Shown: piece by piece, positions 49,529 through 60,799 of the stretch | Layout of the letters: each line of letters begins with the position of its first letter | Position numbering within the stretch: the first letter of the stretch is position 1 | From: Rotaria sordida | Taxonomy: Eukaryota > Rotifera > Eurotatoria > Philodinida > Philodinidae | Direction of reading: 5' to 3' | Length of the DNA: 64,000 nt | Assembly: GCA_905250125.1 (NCBI GenBank) | Contig: CAJNOL010000378.1 | Span: 62,001-126,000, forward strand | Notes under the pieces: generated by a model | Told to the model about the DNA's origin: nothing | The model's input: only the letters and a program-made list of their open reading frames with translations | Databases searched by the model: none | Program-made: the position numbers and the translations under genes

Positions 49529-49633
49529 TTCTAGAAACTTCGAGAACGTTCTAGAATCTTCCAGAGGTATATAGTACCTTGTCGAATTTTCCGGAATATT
49601 CTAGAACTTTCTAGAACCTTCTAGAATAATTCT
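49529..49633. promoter_or_regulatory. Extended heat-shock-element-like TTC/GAA array
   Basis: Two blocks of alternating TTC and GAA at strict 5 bp spacing. The first, 49529-49564, reads TTCTAGAAACTTCGAGAACG and continues for seven perfect units. The second, 49584-49633, has nine units including three TTCTAGAA cores. This is the inverted nGAAn pattern bound by HSF trimers. It could equally be a 10 bp minisatellite, and the nearest gene end (NPEPPS 3' end) is about 0.75 kb away. Confidence 0.5.
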
Positions 49634-50377
49634 CAAGATCTTTCGGAAAAATTTTAGAGCACTCGTAAAAGGCGTCTAATACCAGTTCAAAAGTCAATCG
49701 TTAAAAGGTAAGAGTTAAGATTAAAGAAAGACCAGTCGTGCAATTTGCACGGGAACTAGTTAGTATACTATGAGACGTAGTATATTTCATACTTTCTCGC
49801 TATATAAAATTTACAGTTGAGGCTGAGTTTGTTAGAACAGCGTTTTTTTTTGATTTTTTTCGACAAAATCAAGTATCTAATTCAAATAGTAGTTTGATTT
49901 CTATTATTATATTTATTAAAGGTTAGTTTCCATTTAAATTAAGCATCAATCACAAAAATAAATTAATAGAAAGATAAAATTATACTGTCTTTTTTTTTCC
50001 TAATATTTCGAAAATGACGGTTTTGCATGTTTTAATTGATAGTCATCATTTTGAATATGTGTTAGAAACTCAATTACAAGACAATACAACATCAAAGAAC
50101 ATACTATCATATTATTTAGAAAAACCAATAATAAATAAATTGTTGAAGAGAGATTTATGTTTACTTGTTCGATAAACTTTTGAAATCTTCTATATTCAAT
50201 AGAGAAAAATTATAATTTCAAAAAATATTCTTTATTAGTTATCAAATAGAATTTTCTAGACTTTATTGTTTGTTAAACTTATACCTAGACTTGATAATGA
50301 AGAAGAAAAACAAGAATATCATAAAAATTAGTTCATTAAAATGATACTATATCGTAATATTTTAAAGAATGTTTGAT

Positions 50378-53300
50378 TTATAGTTGTGTTAAATATTCTT
50401 GAATTGCTTTTGAATCACGTTGAATTACTTTAACACGCATATGTATTGTTTCAATCACTTGTTTTACTGCTCGTGTTACAACTGGTGTATTAACTGAATC
50501 AAAAAATAATTTAATTTCATTTGCTTTTTTTTCATCAGCAAAATCTGATAAACAATACTAAATAAAATTAATCATCAATTAAAATAAATCAATAAAAAAA
50601 AAAGTTAAATTTTAGATTTACTTCAACAAATGAAATAAGAAAACTACTTTTTTCTCCAAAACGTTCCACAAGTTTCATCCATTTCTCTTGTAAAAATTTC
50701 CAAACTATATCTCGACCAATACAACTTGATGTACAACCAACAAGACCAGAAGCTGAATCTTGCATTCGAACATTATCCTATATAAAAAGATATTAACACA
50801 ATCCCTACGAGATTCAAAATGTAAAACACAATGTTTGATTTTATCTATTTTAGGACATATTTCTTCATCATTCTCTTTTCTTTCATGTTACCGAAATGCA
50901 ACGAAGAAGTAGTTCATATATTATAACAAGAAGTTATTCATATATGGCCTGTGACTAGAATCCTATGGGACAGTTCTCGACTCTGAAAAATCGTGTTTGT
51001 CTCATTCTATGGAATATTCACCATTGTTCCGAAAATATTCGATACGGGACATTCAGAATCATGATATTTTGAAAACTAAATGGTTCGGAACTCGAAAAAA
51101 ATTTGTCCCACAAAGACTATTAGAACGACATCTTTGCTTCTTTAGGCTAATATGACAAATAGGATTCGGAGTTACTCAACAACTCTCAAGACAGGATAGA
51201 TGGGATTCGGGTAACAAACAAATTTTGTGCCACAGAACTCTATCTGTGATGCAGGGAGTCCAAGGATGTTGCCAAAGTGTCTGTCTGTCATATTCTGTTG
51301 AAAGGGGAAGGGGGAGGTGAGCTCAAGTTTTGACTCCTTTTTGATTGTGTTTCACAATAATCTATGGGACATTATCTTATATAAACACGAGATATAAATA
51401 ATCTAGAGAAAAGTTTTGAAAATTAATCATACACTTTCAAATATAAATTGTAAAGTATTTTTAATTATATTAGGATTTAATGATTGACCCATTGAACGAA
51501 GTAATCGAACTTTTTCTTCAGTCATATCAGCTGCTTTATATAATTTTCGTATTTCTTCTTGAGTATTTTCATCTCCATAACGTGAAACAATAACATAAAC
51601 AGCTCCACGAATATTTGGATCAATTAAATCTCCATTAATATGACATTGAAAACGTTTTTTAGCTTCATCTATAATTGCTTGATCACCTGATTTACCCATA
51701 ATACTTAAAACCATTGGACGTAACATAGCTACAAGTGGATTTTCATTTTCTTTTGCATCCCAACCAAGTTCTTTTTGTATTGTTGAAAAAAGATTTAAAC
51801 GATATTTTTTAAATTGATCAAAATAATCTGTATATTCCATTAATGATGATAAATCAGCAATTCTTGATGCTAAAAAACAAAAACAAAAAAAGAACGAATT
51901 AATCTTTTTTTTTTTTTTATTATTTTCTTATTATTTTACCAATTGATTTCCAAACAGTAAAATTATCTTCATCTTTATATGATAATAATAATTTAAGATA
52001 ATCAACAAATGATTGATGACCAGCATTACATAGAGCAGCAACATCATCTTGAATCATAAGCCGATCTTGTGGACTAAGTGTTTTATTAGCTATAGGTTCA
52101 TTTAAATGTGCTAATTCTTTTGATGAATATTTAACACGATAAAGACCAATTGAATTATAATTTAATTTAATCCAATCATTTTCAGATATATTATCTAATG
52201 TTATTGTTATTTCAGGTTGATCCATTAAAATTTGTTTTGCAATTACTTTTGGATTTGATTTTGTAAAAATAGTTATAGGAATTTTCCATTGAAGATTTTC
52301 ATCATCAGCACTACCATCAGCAATAAAACGTTCTTGTTGTAATTTGACAATACGTGTTTGATTTGATTGTTGTTCTTCAACTACAGTTACAAGTGGATAA
52401 CCCTAGATAATAAAATTTAAAAAAAAATAATGGGTTTTATTTGTACAATATAATAATCTAGTAACTTTTTTTTCCTCAAATTGATCGAAATCTTGCGCAT
52501 CATTTACCATGGAATATTTTCAAGTGAAATACGTCTAATGAATTTAGATTTTGCCTGTGAATGGGACTTGATGAGACTAATGGAATGTTAAAATGATTCA
52601 TGTCTGCGATTTATTCATGTGGAATTATGATCGTTTTATTGAATTTTCGTTTTTGGACTATGGTATTGATATAAGATCGTCTTCTAAACTATTAGCCTGA
52701 AATTTGGTTTATAGATAGAGCTCGAAGTTATGAAGATGTCTTGAAAATTTCAGCTAAAACAGTTCAGAAGATGATCTTTTTATAGATGTCATAATCAAAA
52801 AAGGAAAATCTAGTAAACGGATCACAATCCTATATGAACATAAATTCTTTTAGATTTCTATTAGTCTTATCAAATCGTATTCACAGGTAAGATCTAAGTT
52901 TCATCGACGAATTACACTTGAAAACATATTATCATTAGTGTTTAAGTTTATTTTTTAGTTGTGAAAACATAGACATAACTGTTAACCGTAGCATCAATCA
53001 AATTTCTGAAATTACGATTCGCTAAATAGCGAATATTTTATGTTAGGATAACTGTTATGTCTAATTCTATCAAACGCAAATTTATTAAAATTGCAATTCG
53101 AATTAGAATGTAATCGAGACAAAACATTTGTAATTAACTATTTTCTATTATGTATCTATGCTTGAACTATATATAAGCAAACATATGAAATGAAGCTTAA
53201 TATGATTATCATAAAAATTCAAACTCAAGAAAGAAAATACTAAAATTAAACAATTCTTTAAATTTCACCTAGCAACGTCAACAACTAAATGTCACATTTA

Positions 53301-56193
53301 GTTTATTGCTTAACATTAAACAAGAAATCTAACAATTCAAAACTTTCTCTAAAATAAAATAACAAAAAGAAAAAAATTTTCTACCAACCATTTGAAGCGT
53401 CCATGATGACATAACTTCATTAACTGGTTTATTAGATGCTTTAGATAAATGTGACCAAAGATTTACAGTAATAGTATTTTTATAACTATATTCTTTTAAA
53501 TAATTATGAAGACCTTTTCGAAAAGCATCATCACCAATATAATCATGTAACATACGAATTACTGAAGAACCTTTTGAATATGAAATATCATCAAATATTT
53601 CATCAATTTCAGCAGGATGTCCTAAACAAAAACATTATGCATTGAAAAAAACAATTATATCAAAAAAAAAAAAAAAAATATTTACCAATAGGTACTTCAA
53701 TTGGATGTGATGATTTTAATGCATCAGGTACAAGAAATCGTGCAAAAGTATCAGCAACAAATTGTGTCCAAATATCAAATTCTGGATAACATTTATCAAC
53801 AGCTAAATATTCAATCCATGATGCAAATCCTTCATTAAGCCCTAAAATAAATAAAGCAAAAAATAACAGATTGTTCTCATTTCGTGGTTTTTTTTTCTTA
53901 CATAAATCAGTCCACCAATCCATTGTCTATATATGACAAAAAAAGAAAGAATCATACTTATTATTTATTTTCAATACACCAAAAATTACATACAACTAAA
54001 TTTCCAAACCATTGATGTGCAAGTTCATGAGCAACAACAATAGCAACACGTTGACGTGAATCCATTGATGAAAATTTTGGATCAATTAAAAGAGCTGTTT
54101 CCCGATAAGTAACTAACTATATAACAAATAAACAATGACGAATTCATTTGAGATTGAAACATTAACTTACACCCCAATTTTCCATAGCTCTATAAAAGCA
54201 AAACAAAAAAAAACATGAATGAAATAAAATTACTTCTATCGATGTTTTTTCTTTTTTTTTTGAAATCTTTTCTTACCCCATAGCAAAATCTGATATAGCA
54301 ATTTGATCTGCTTTAGCTATTGGATATTTAATATTAAAATATTCAGCATAAAATGGTAAAACTTTTGAAGCAATATCTAATGCAAAATGACCATGTTCTT
54401 TTCTGCCTACTGGTGTATAAACTTTCATACTAACACCATTAGAATCTTTAGTTTCAACATAATCATATTCACCAACAACATAAGCAACTAAATATGTACT
54501 CATTATTGGTGTTCGATCAAATTTTGTTATTTTCCATTCTTTATCATCAGGATATTCATTTTCAGATTTTATTGGCTAGAATAAGAGGAAAAAAAAAGTA
54601 TTGAATTGAAAATTTTTAGAATATAAATCTAAAATAATTCTATAAATTAATTTCTAATGAAATGATGAAAACAAAAAAGATATTAGCGCAATTTCTACCA
54701 GATTAAAATATGAAACACGATGTAGATGCTCTTACTAATCATAAGAAGATTTGTTGTATTCTGCCGATTTTTTGGAGAATGAGGATGAAAGGGTTGTGTA
54801 CCTTATCACCGAATGACTTTCGATCATCTATGTTCATGAGTTTCGTTTTCGCGATCATTCTTTCTAAATATTTATCACATATATATGTATATATATATAT
54901 ACAGATACTGTTGATATGCTCGCAGAATGTCATCGAAATGCATATCACCGAGTTTTGACGAAGAGCATACTGACCAATAAAGATGAGGACCAGAACTTGT
55001 CGAGTTTGTGTTCGAAAGTTTTGGATTCGATGGGCTCTAGGAAGGGTGGTGCTAAGATTAGGAGTGATCGTAAGGGTAGTGGAATGAATAATCGCTGCCA
55101 CCGTAACTGGGAAAATAAAAGATATCAACGAAATAACATTTCTCATTCTTTTTTATCTCTGATGATTTTCAAGCATGTATACAAATCACAGATTTCTGAT
55201 TTTTGTAAAAAAAACATGAGAAACCAGAGATTTAATAGGACGGTCTGCATATCGGGAATTTTCATGTTTATAGCAACAGCTCACTCACATAAAGTATATT
55301 TTCCTTCGTAACAATTAATAATTGATCTTTGAAATATACAGATCTATTAAATTTGCTATGATCTTCTCAGACTTATGTTATAGAAGTTCAATTAAATATA
55401 CAAACCATATTTGATATAGCTCGAAGATTTTTTGGTGTAATTAATGTAATATCAAATGTTGCTTTAAAATTTGGTTCATCCCAACATGGAAATGCTCGTC
55501 GACAATCGGCTGGCTATAAATTTAAAATAAAATAAAACAAAACAAAACATAAACGATAAATATTTTTTACTTCAAATTGTGTACTAGCACCATAACGAAC
55601 TTCTTTTCCATCCGGTGTCGTATATTTATTTCGATAGAAACCTTGCATACGATCATTGATATCACCAATAAATTTCAAGGATAATTCACAATCACCTTTC
55701 TATTACACATATAAACAATAGAAATAATTTTATATAGAAAAATAAAATTAATATTTATATACTTCAAGTTGTCTATTAAAACTGATTTTAACACGTTCAT
55801 TTTCTTTATCCATTTCGATTGTACCCGATAATTCATCTATTAAAAAAACAAATTCGATATTATTTTGAATTCAATAAATAAGAGAATAAAAATAAAAAGT
55901 GAATTTTACCTTTCGAATCTAATGTTATTTTTGCATGATCAATTTGTAATTCAACTGCATACAATATCACAGTATCAGTCGGTTGGTTAACCTAAGAAAA
56001 AATAAAAAATTTTTTTTTTGTTTTTTTATTGACATTAAGTTTTTTAAATCTAAATACAAACCTTTAAATGAATAGTCACATTTCCATTAAATTTAAATGT
56101 ATCAAGAAATGGTTGAATTGTTAAATCATAATGTGTTGGTACAACTGTTAAGGGTAAACGTTCAAATAATTTCTTTTTATCTTGATCACTCAT
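50378..56193 (-). CDS. NPEPPS: Puromycin-sensitive aminopeptidase (M1)
   Basis: Fifteen in-phase exons: 56193-56062, 55991-55910, 55836-55763, 55699-55571, 55513-55406, 54575-54277, 54189-54171, 54116-53994, 53926-53902, 53841-53686, 53621-53389, 52402-51940, 51869-51433, 50777-50622, 50557-50378; about 871 aa, matching the human protein from its second start. A cytosolic zinc aminopeptidase that trims peptides from the proteasome. Substrate-binding GAMENWG, zinc motif [10 protein letters not shown] with the third ligand in WLNEGFASW, and the catalytic-Tyr segment [18 protein letters not shown] are intact. The C-terminal ERAP1_C-like helical domain is complete. GAMENWG spans a 19 bp microexon, and TMDWWTDLW a 25 bp one. 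A CAG acceptor lies 12 bases before the ATG. Large introns hold repeats. Head-to-head with AGBL4. Confidence 0.95.
52552..52888. mobile_element. Foldback element in NPEPPS intron 11
   Basis: CCTGTGAATGGGACTTGATG at the left pairs with the complement of CAAATCGTATTCACAGGTAA at the right, extending through AGACTAATxGAA. Confidence 0.55.
52972..53061. mobile_element. Small TA-flanked MITE in NPEPPS intron 11
   Basis: Ends GACATAACTGTTAACC and GGATAACTGTTATGTC are imperfect inverted repeats, with TA at both outer edges (52970-52971 and 53062-53063). This fits a Tc1/mariner-type MITE of 90 bp. Confidence 0.6.
54801..54975 (+). repeat. Dispersed repeat in NPEPPS intron, copy B
   Basis: Direct-orientation partner of 43341-43506. 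It begins CCTTATCACCGAATGACTTT and ends GACGAAGAGCATACTGACC. The apparent open frames here (54710-54958 and 54739-55146) are by-products of the repeat. Confidence 0.65.
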
Positions 56194-56624
56194 TGCTTTG
56201 ATCGACTGATGATGAATGTAGGTAGTAGAAAATAAGATAAACGTAAAAAGTAGATTTTAAAGATTGAATAAAAATAGTATAATCATCAAATGAAAATTTA
56301 TTATTATTATTTTTTTTTGTTTGGATTTATTATTTTTTTTTGTTTAAATAAATATGAAAATAGATAATTAATTTTTGAATTCTTTCAAAGCGACAAAATT
56401 ATTATTTGTCTAGACTAGATGGTGCAAATAGACGACATAGTTCTAAAGAAACGACATAGAATTGCTAAGCAACAATAACAAGTAAAAATTCTACATGGCT
56501 TTCTCTAGATGGGTTTAAAATAAAGACCATTAACAACAACAAAAAAATTGTTTTCATATGATCAAATATTTAAAAATAAAATTGATTTTGTTTGGTTTTT
56601 GGTAGAAATAACATTTCTTGTAAA
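56194..56624. promoter_or_regulatory. Shared bidirectional promoter region
   Basis: The 431 bp between the divergent NPEPPS and AGBL4 start codons must hold both promoters. It is AT-rich, and no TATA or known site can be singled out. GGTTTTTGGTAG, 21 bases before the AGBL4 ATG, is a possible 3' splice site. Confidence 0.5.
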
Positions 56625-59600
56625 ATGTCATCGGAGACTATTGGTGAACCAAGCCCATCAGTACCACAAAAACGTAATAACAATAATAATTCAGGTAAAA
56701 AGTCGTCTATAAATTTATACATTAAAAATAGAAAAATCCATTTTGTTTTTCAGATAGTGAATCTGATGTGAATAATGATCATTTAATTGGTAATGTACAA
56801 CGTGTTGCTATTGTACCTCCAAATTATGAAGGAAAACCAAAGAAAGGACATTTAATTTTTGATGCTTCATTTGAATGTGGTATGTTTAATTATTATCGAT
56901 ATTTGAAAAATAATAAATCTTATAAATTTATTTTTATTTAAAATCAAATAAAAGGAAATTTGGGTCGAGTTGATTATGTTAATGATAATGAATATGATTT
57001 ATTCATACGACCTGATACATGTTCTCCTCGATTTCGTTGTTGGTTTTTATTTACAGTTGAAAATGTTAAAGCAAATCAAGTTTGTATATATATATATATA
57101 ATTGAATAAAATCTTCAGTTTAAAATTAACATGAAAAGATCTTCTTTAAAATCTTTCTTCTTGTTTTTTAATTAAAAGATTTTAAAGAAAAAGTTTCTGT
57201 GAAAGAAAATAAATTTTATATTGCTTTGATTAATTCTTAACAGAAATCAATCAGCAATACATTTGACGTAGATATCAAAGAAACTAAAAGAATAAGCATT
57301 ATCGGTGAGTTTTTTTATTGTAAAAGTGATTAAACTCCGATAACACAAAAAAAAAATCGAAAGAATTCTGTAGTTAAGAATTTCTAATAGACAAATATAG
57401 ATTGATTCCTTTATAGTTTTGTTGTGTTTATTGCATTTCTGAAAAATTAACGCTATAGTTTTTATTTTATTGATCTCATTTCTTCAGTCGAAAATTTGAT
57501 AAATTTTGGAAAACAATCGAAGATGAATTTTTGTGCGTGACACTTATGAGATTATTCCTTAGTTAATTATTACCAGAGATGGAATCGGTTGGTGTTTTTC
57601 GGAACCGATCCGAACCGGTGCCATCTCTGTAATATATGGTCACAAAAAAGTTTCATTTCCGTGTTTTTGAATTAAGGGTATCGCTCAATCTTTTTTTTGA
57701 GCACCTCTGTTTCTACAGACAGAGCATTTAAAATTAGTAGATATGCGTTCGAAGAAAAAAATTTTAAAGAGAGTTTTATGAAGAAAACCCTAGTTTGCCA
57801 TGAGATTGCACCATGATGCATTACAATCCTCATCGAATTTTGTCCGATTGGAGTGAACATTGTTTTGACGATACTTAAGATTATATCTCATAAATAGTTT
57901 TGAACTTTTTGAGAAATCTTACGTTCTGTTAGTTTTTTTTTGTGAGAAAAAAGCGTCAAGGTTCGGAGGTAAAATCAAAAACTTGTCTTCTAGAATCCTA
58001 TGAATCCGGACATGGAGATTAGAAATGAAAGCGGTGATTCTATTTCTGGAGAATACTTTCAAATCTTTGTAGTAAAAATTTCAATCTGATTGTTTGTATC
58101 CTCTTCGAGAAGTAGAAATAGTCAAAAAAGTCGAGGAAATATCTTTAACAAGCAAAGATAAATAAAATGAAAATTATATTGTTGGATACAATAAGTAATG
58201 CTTCACTCAATAACAAATAAACTTTCTAAACTTTATAGAAATACAACAAACTGACCAAAACTAACGTAATCAATATGTATGTCTCGTATTAAAAATTTTC
58301 AAAATCATTATCTATCAATGTGATGTGCTATTTGAAAGATACTTAACATTGCACAGCACACTGTCTTTTCCAAAAATACACAAATATAAGTCTCGATATG
58401 GAAGGAAGTAGGTTGAACTAGCCATCCCTTCCCTCCAAATTTTATGTTGTGTTTGTCAAAATGTTGAGTCGTTGTTATCGGAACACTGTCTGCCAAATTT
58501 TAAAAATCAACTTTTCTCAATCAATTTCTGTCAGACAGACCAATCTGTTAAATTGTTAGCCCTTCTCAGTTGTAGAAACTATCGAAAGTCTTGCACACTA
58601 ATGCAAAATGTGTCGCATATATGTGTTTCAAAACTAGCTTTCGCTACCTGTATCCAAAGTCTAGCCATTTCGAGTTCGTTTGTTCTCGAACAATGATGAA
58701 TTGAGAAATATTTACAGTAAATATTCCAATTATCGGCAACAACGTTTTACTACATTAATTTTTATCATCTTTCGCCGTAATCTATCAGCCTGTTTTATGA
58801 ATTTACGAACAATGGAGACTATATAATATATTTCATTGATTTTAGAATTAAAATAAACATTTAAATATAGACAAATAATTCTTTTTTCTTTTTATTCTTT
58901 AGAGGGTCATTTTTCATATTGTTAATTTTTCTAAAGTTAAATCATTATATCGGGATGGTATGACACCATTAGTTAAATCAACTAGTCGTAAACGATGGTA
59001 GATAATTATATTCTTTAGAAAACGAAAGAAACAAAGATAACCATTGTAATTTTACTAGGCAACGTTTACCAACAAGAACTGTATTTTATTATCGTTGTCC
59101 TGATCATCGAAAAAATTATGTTATGTCATTTACATTTTGTTTTGATCGTGAAGATGATATTTATCAATTTGCTTATTCATTTCCATATACATATACTAAA
59201 CTTCAAAATTATCTTGATGATCTTGAACAACGTCAATTAGGTTTTGTACAACGTCGACCATTAGTTTATAGTGTGGTAAAATGAAATTTTCTTTACTAAA
59301 ATTTCAATTATTTTAATTCCTTTTTTTTTTTTTCTTCTTTTTCTAGCAAAAACGACGACTTGATCTTGTTACTGTTGCTAGTCCATCATTATTAATAAAA
59401 GGAAAAAAGAAAAAAGTTGTTATTGTTACAGCTCGTGTACATCCTGGTGAAACTCCATCATCTTATGTATGTCAAGGTTTTATTGAATTTATAATAAGTG
59501 ATCATCCTATAGCAAGATTGCTTCGAGATCATATTGTTTTTCACATTGTGCCTATGCTTAATCCAGATGGAGTTTTTCTTGGTAATCAAAGGTTAGTTTA

Positions 59601-60799
59601 TTGAAAAGACATTTTTTTTTTGTTTTTGTTTTTCTTTAAGAAAACAAAAGAATTTGATATTGATTTAAAGATGTTCATTACTTGGTTTTGATCTTAATCG
59701 TGTTTGGCATGATCCATCACATTGGGCACATCCAGAAATATATGGAATTAAAACACATATAATGAAACTCAATGAAGATCCGGTTTGTAAAATATATTTA
59801 TTAAAAATAAAAAAAAACAAAAAATCTATTTGAAATTTTTCAGGATTTTGAAGTTGATTTTTTTATTGATATTCATGCACATTCAACTATGATGAATGGT
59901 TTTATGTATGGAAATGTTTATGATGATGTAAATCGTTCTGAAAAACATACTGTTTTTCCACAATTATTATCTAATAATGCAGAAGATTTTTCAATAAATA
60001 ATACAACATTTAATCGTGATGCATTTAAAGCTGGAACAGGAAGACGGTAGAAAAACAATGTCTTTTTATTTCTTTTTTTAAATACTATTGATTTTTTTTT
60101 ATTTTAGAACACTTGGTGGTTGTTTACAAGAAAGTACACATTGTTATACATTAGAAGTTTCATTTTTTTCATATCAAACATCGATAAATTCACAAGCTAT
60201 ACCTTATACAGAAGACTTATGTAAGAAAAATATTTTCTTCATTGATACTTGAAAGAAAAATTCATAATAGCCTAAAAGAAGTCTACATATTATATTACAC
60301 ATATGTTTTATTGCTTTTTAAAACAAAAGAAAAAAACTTTTCAATACTTAATTGAATTTATGTTGAACACTTCTAATAAGAAGATTATTAAAGTGTAATA
60401 CTATAAGGAAAAGGTTAATAACGATGCAAATGAAGGTTTAATCTTATAAATCTTTCTTTTTTTTTTTCATTTTTTTTCATGCCTTTGTAGATCAACAGCT
60501 CGGACGAAATTTAGCTCGAACATTTGTTGATTATTATAAGAGTATTAATTATATTTCGTGGTCGCCTAGTTGTAGTATCATGCCAAGATTGAAAGAAGAT
60601 CGAATTAAATCTCGTCTTACACGACAATCGACTAGTATGCCGATTGTCAATCAAGATGAAGCGTAAGAGATTTAATTAGTTGATAGATACGCATATTAGT
60701 TTTTTTTTTGTTTATAGATTTCTCAATGGTGAAACATTCAATTTGAGTATAGACGGATTTATCTATCCACAAACTCACAATAACAATGACCCTGAATAA
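56625..60799 (+). CDS. AGBL4: Cytosolic carboxypeptidase 6 (deglutamylase)
   Basis: Eleven in-phase exons: 56625-56694, 56754-56879, 56955-57079, 58903-58997, 59059-59275, 59347-59591, 59671-59782, 59844-60047, 60108-60220, 60491-60662, 60718-60799 (the eighth may end at 60046); about 519 aa, close to human AGBL4. An M14 zinc carboxypeptidase that removes glutamates from polyglutamylated proteins such as tubulin. The N-terminal CCP domain is present (KKGHLIFDASFECGNLGRVD, FIRPDTCSPRFR, KSLYRDGMTPLVKSTSRKRW). The zinc site is intact: H and E in RVHPGETPSS, and His in FFIDIHAHSTMMNG. The catalytic Glu is in YTLEVSFFSY. The C-terminal tail diverges. The ATG at 56625 is the first in frame and lies 21 bases after a TTGGTAG acceptor-like site. 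Intron 3 is 1.8 kb; the others are short. Confidence 0.95.
57574..57629. mobile_element. Tiny hAT-type MITE-like palindrome
   Basis: CAGAGATGGAATCGGTT at the left and AACCGGTGCCATCTCTG at the right form inverted ends of the CAGAG hAT type in AGBL4 intron 3. The 8-bp flanks (ATTATTAC and TAATATAT) do not match well. Confidence 0.4.

Larger units (their letters stand above)
44507..50377. other. Intergenic between WDR44 and NPEPPS
   Basis: About 5.9 kb without a conserved gene. It holds a run of palindromic TTTCxGAAATTTC words (44960-45180), a possible tiny secreted peptide frame (46078-46230), the TTC/GAA array (49529-49633) and a CGTGCAATTTGCACG hairpin followed by GGAACTAG (49737-49759). The remainder is AT-rich with no exon I can support. 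Confidence 0.5.

Noticed and set aside
54739..55146. 135-codon minus-strand and 131-codon plus-strand overlapping frames
   Set aside because: Both lie in an NPEPPS intron over the dispersed repeat at 54801-54975 and have no domain. NPEPPS is complete without them.
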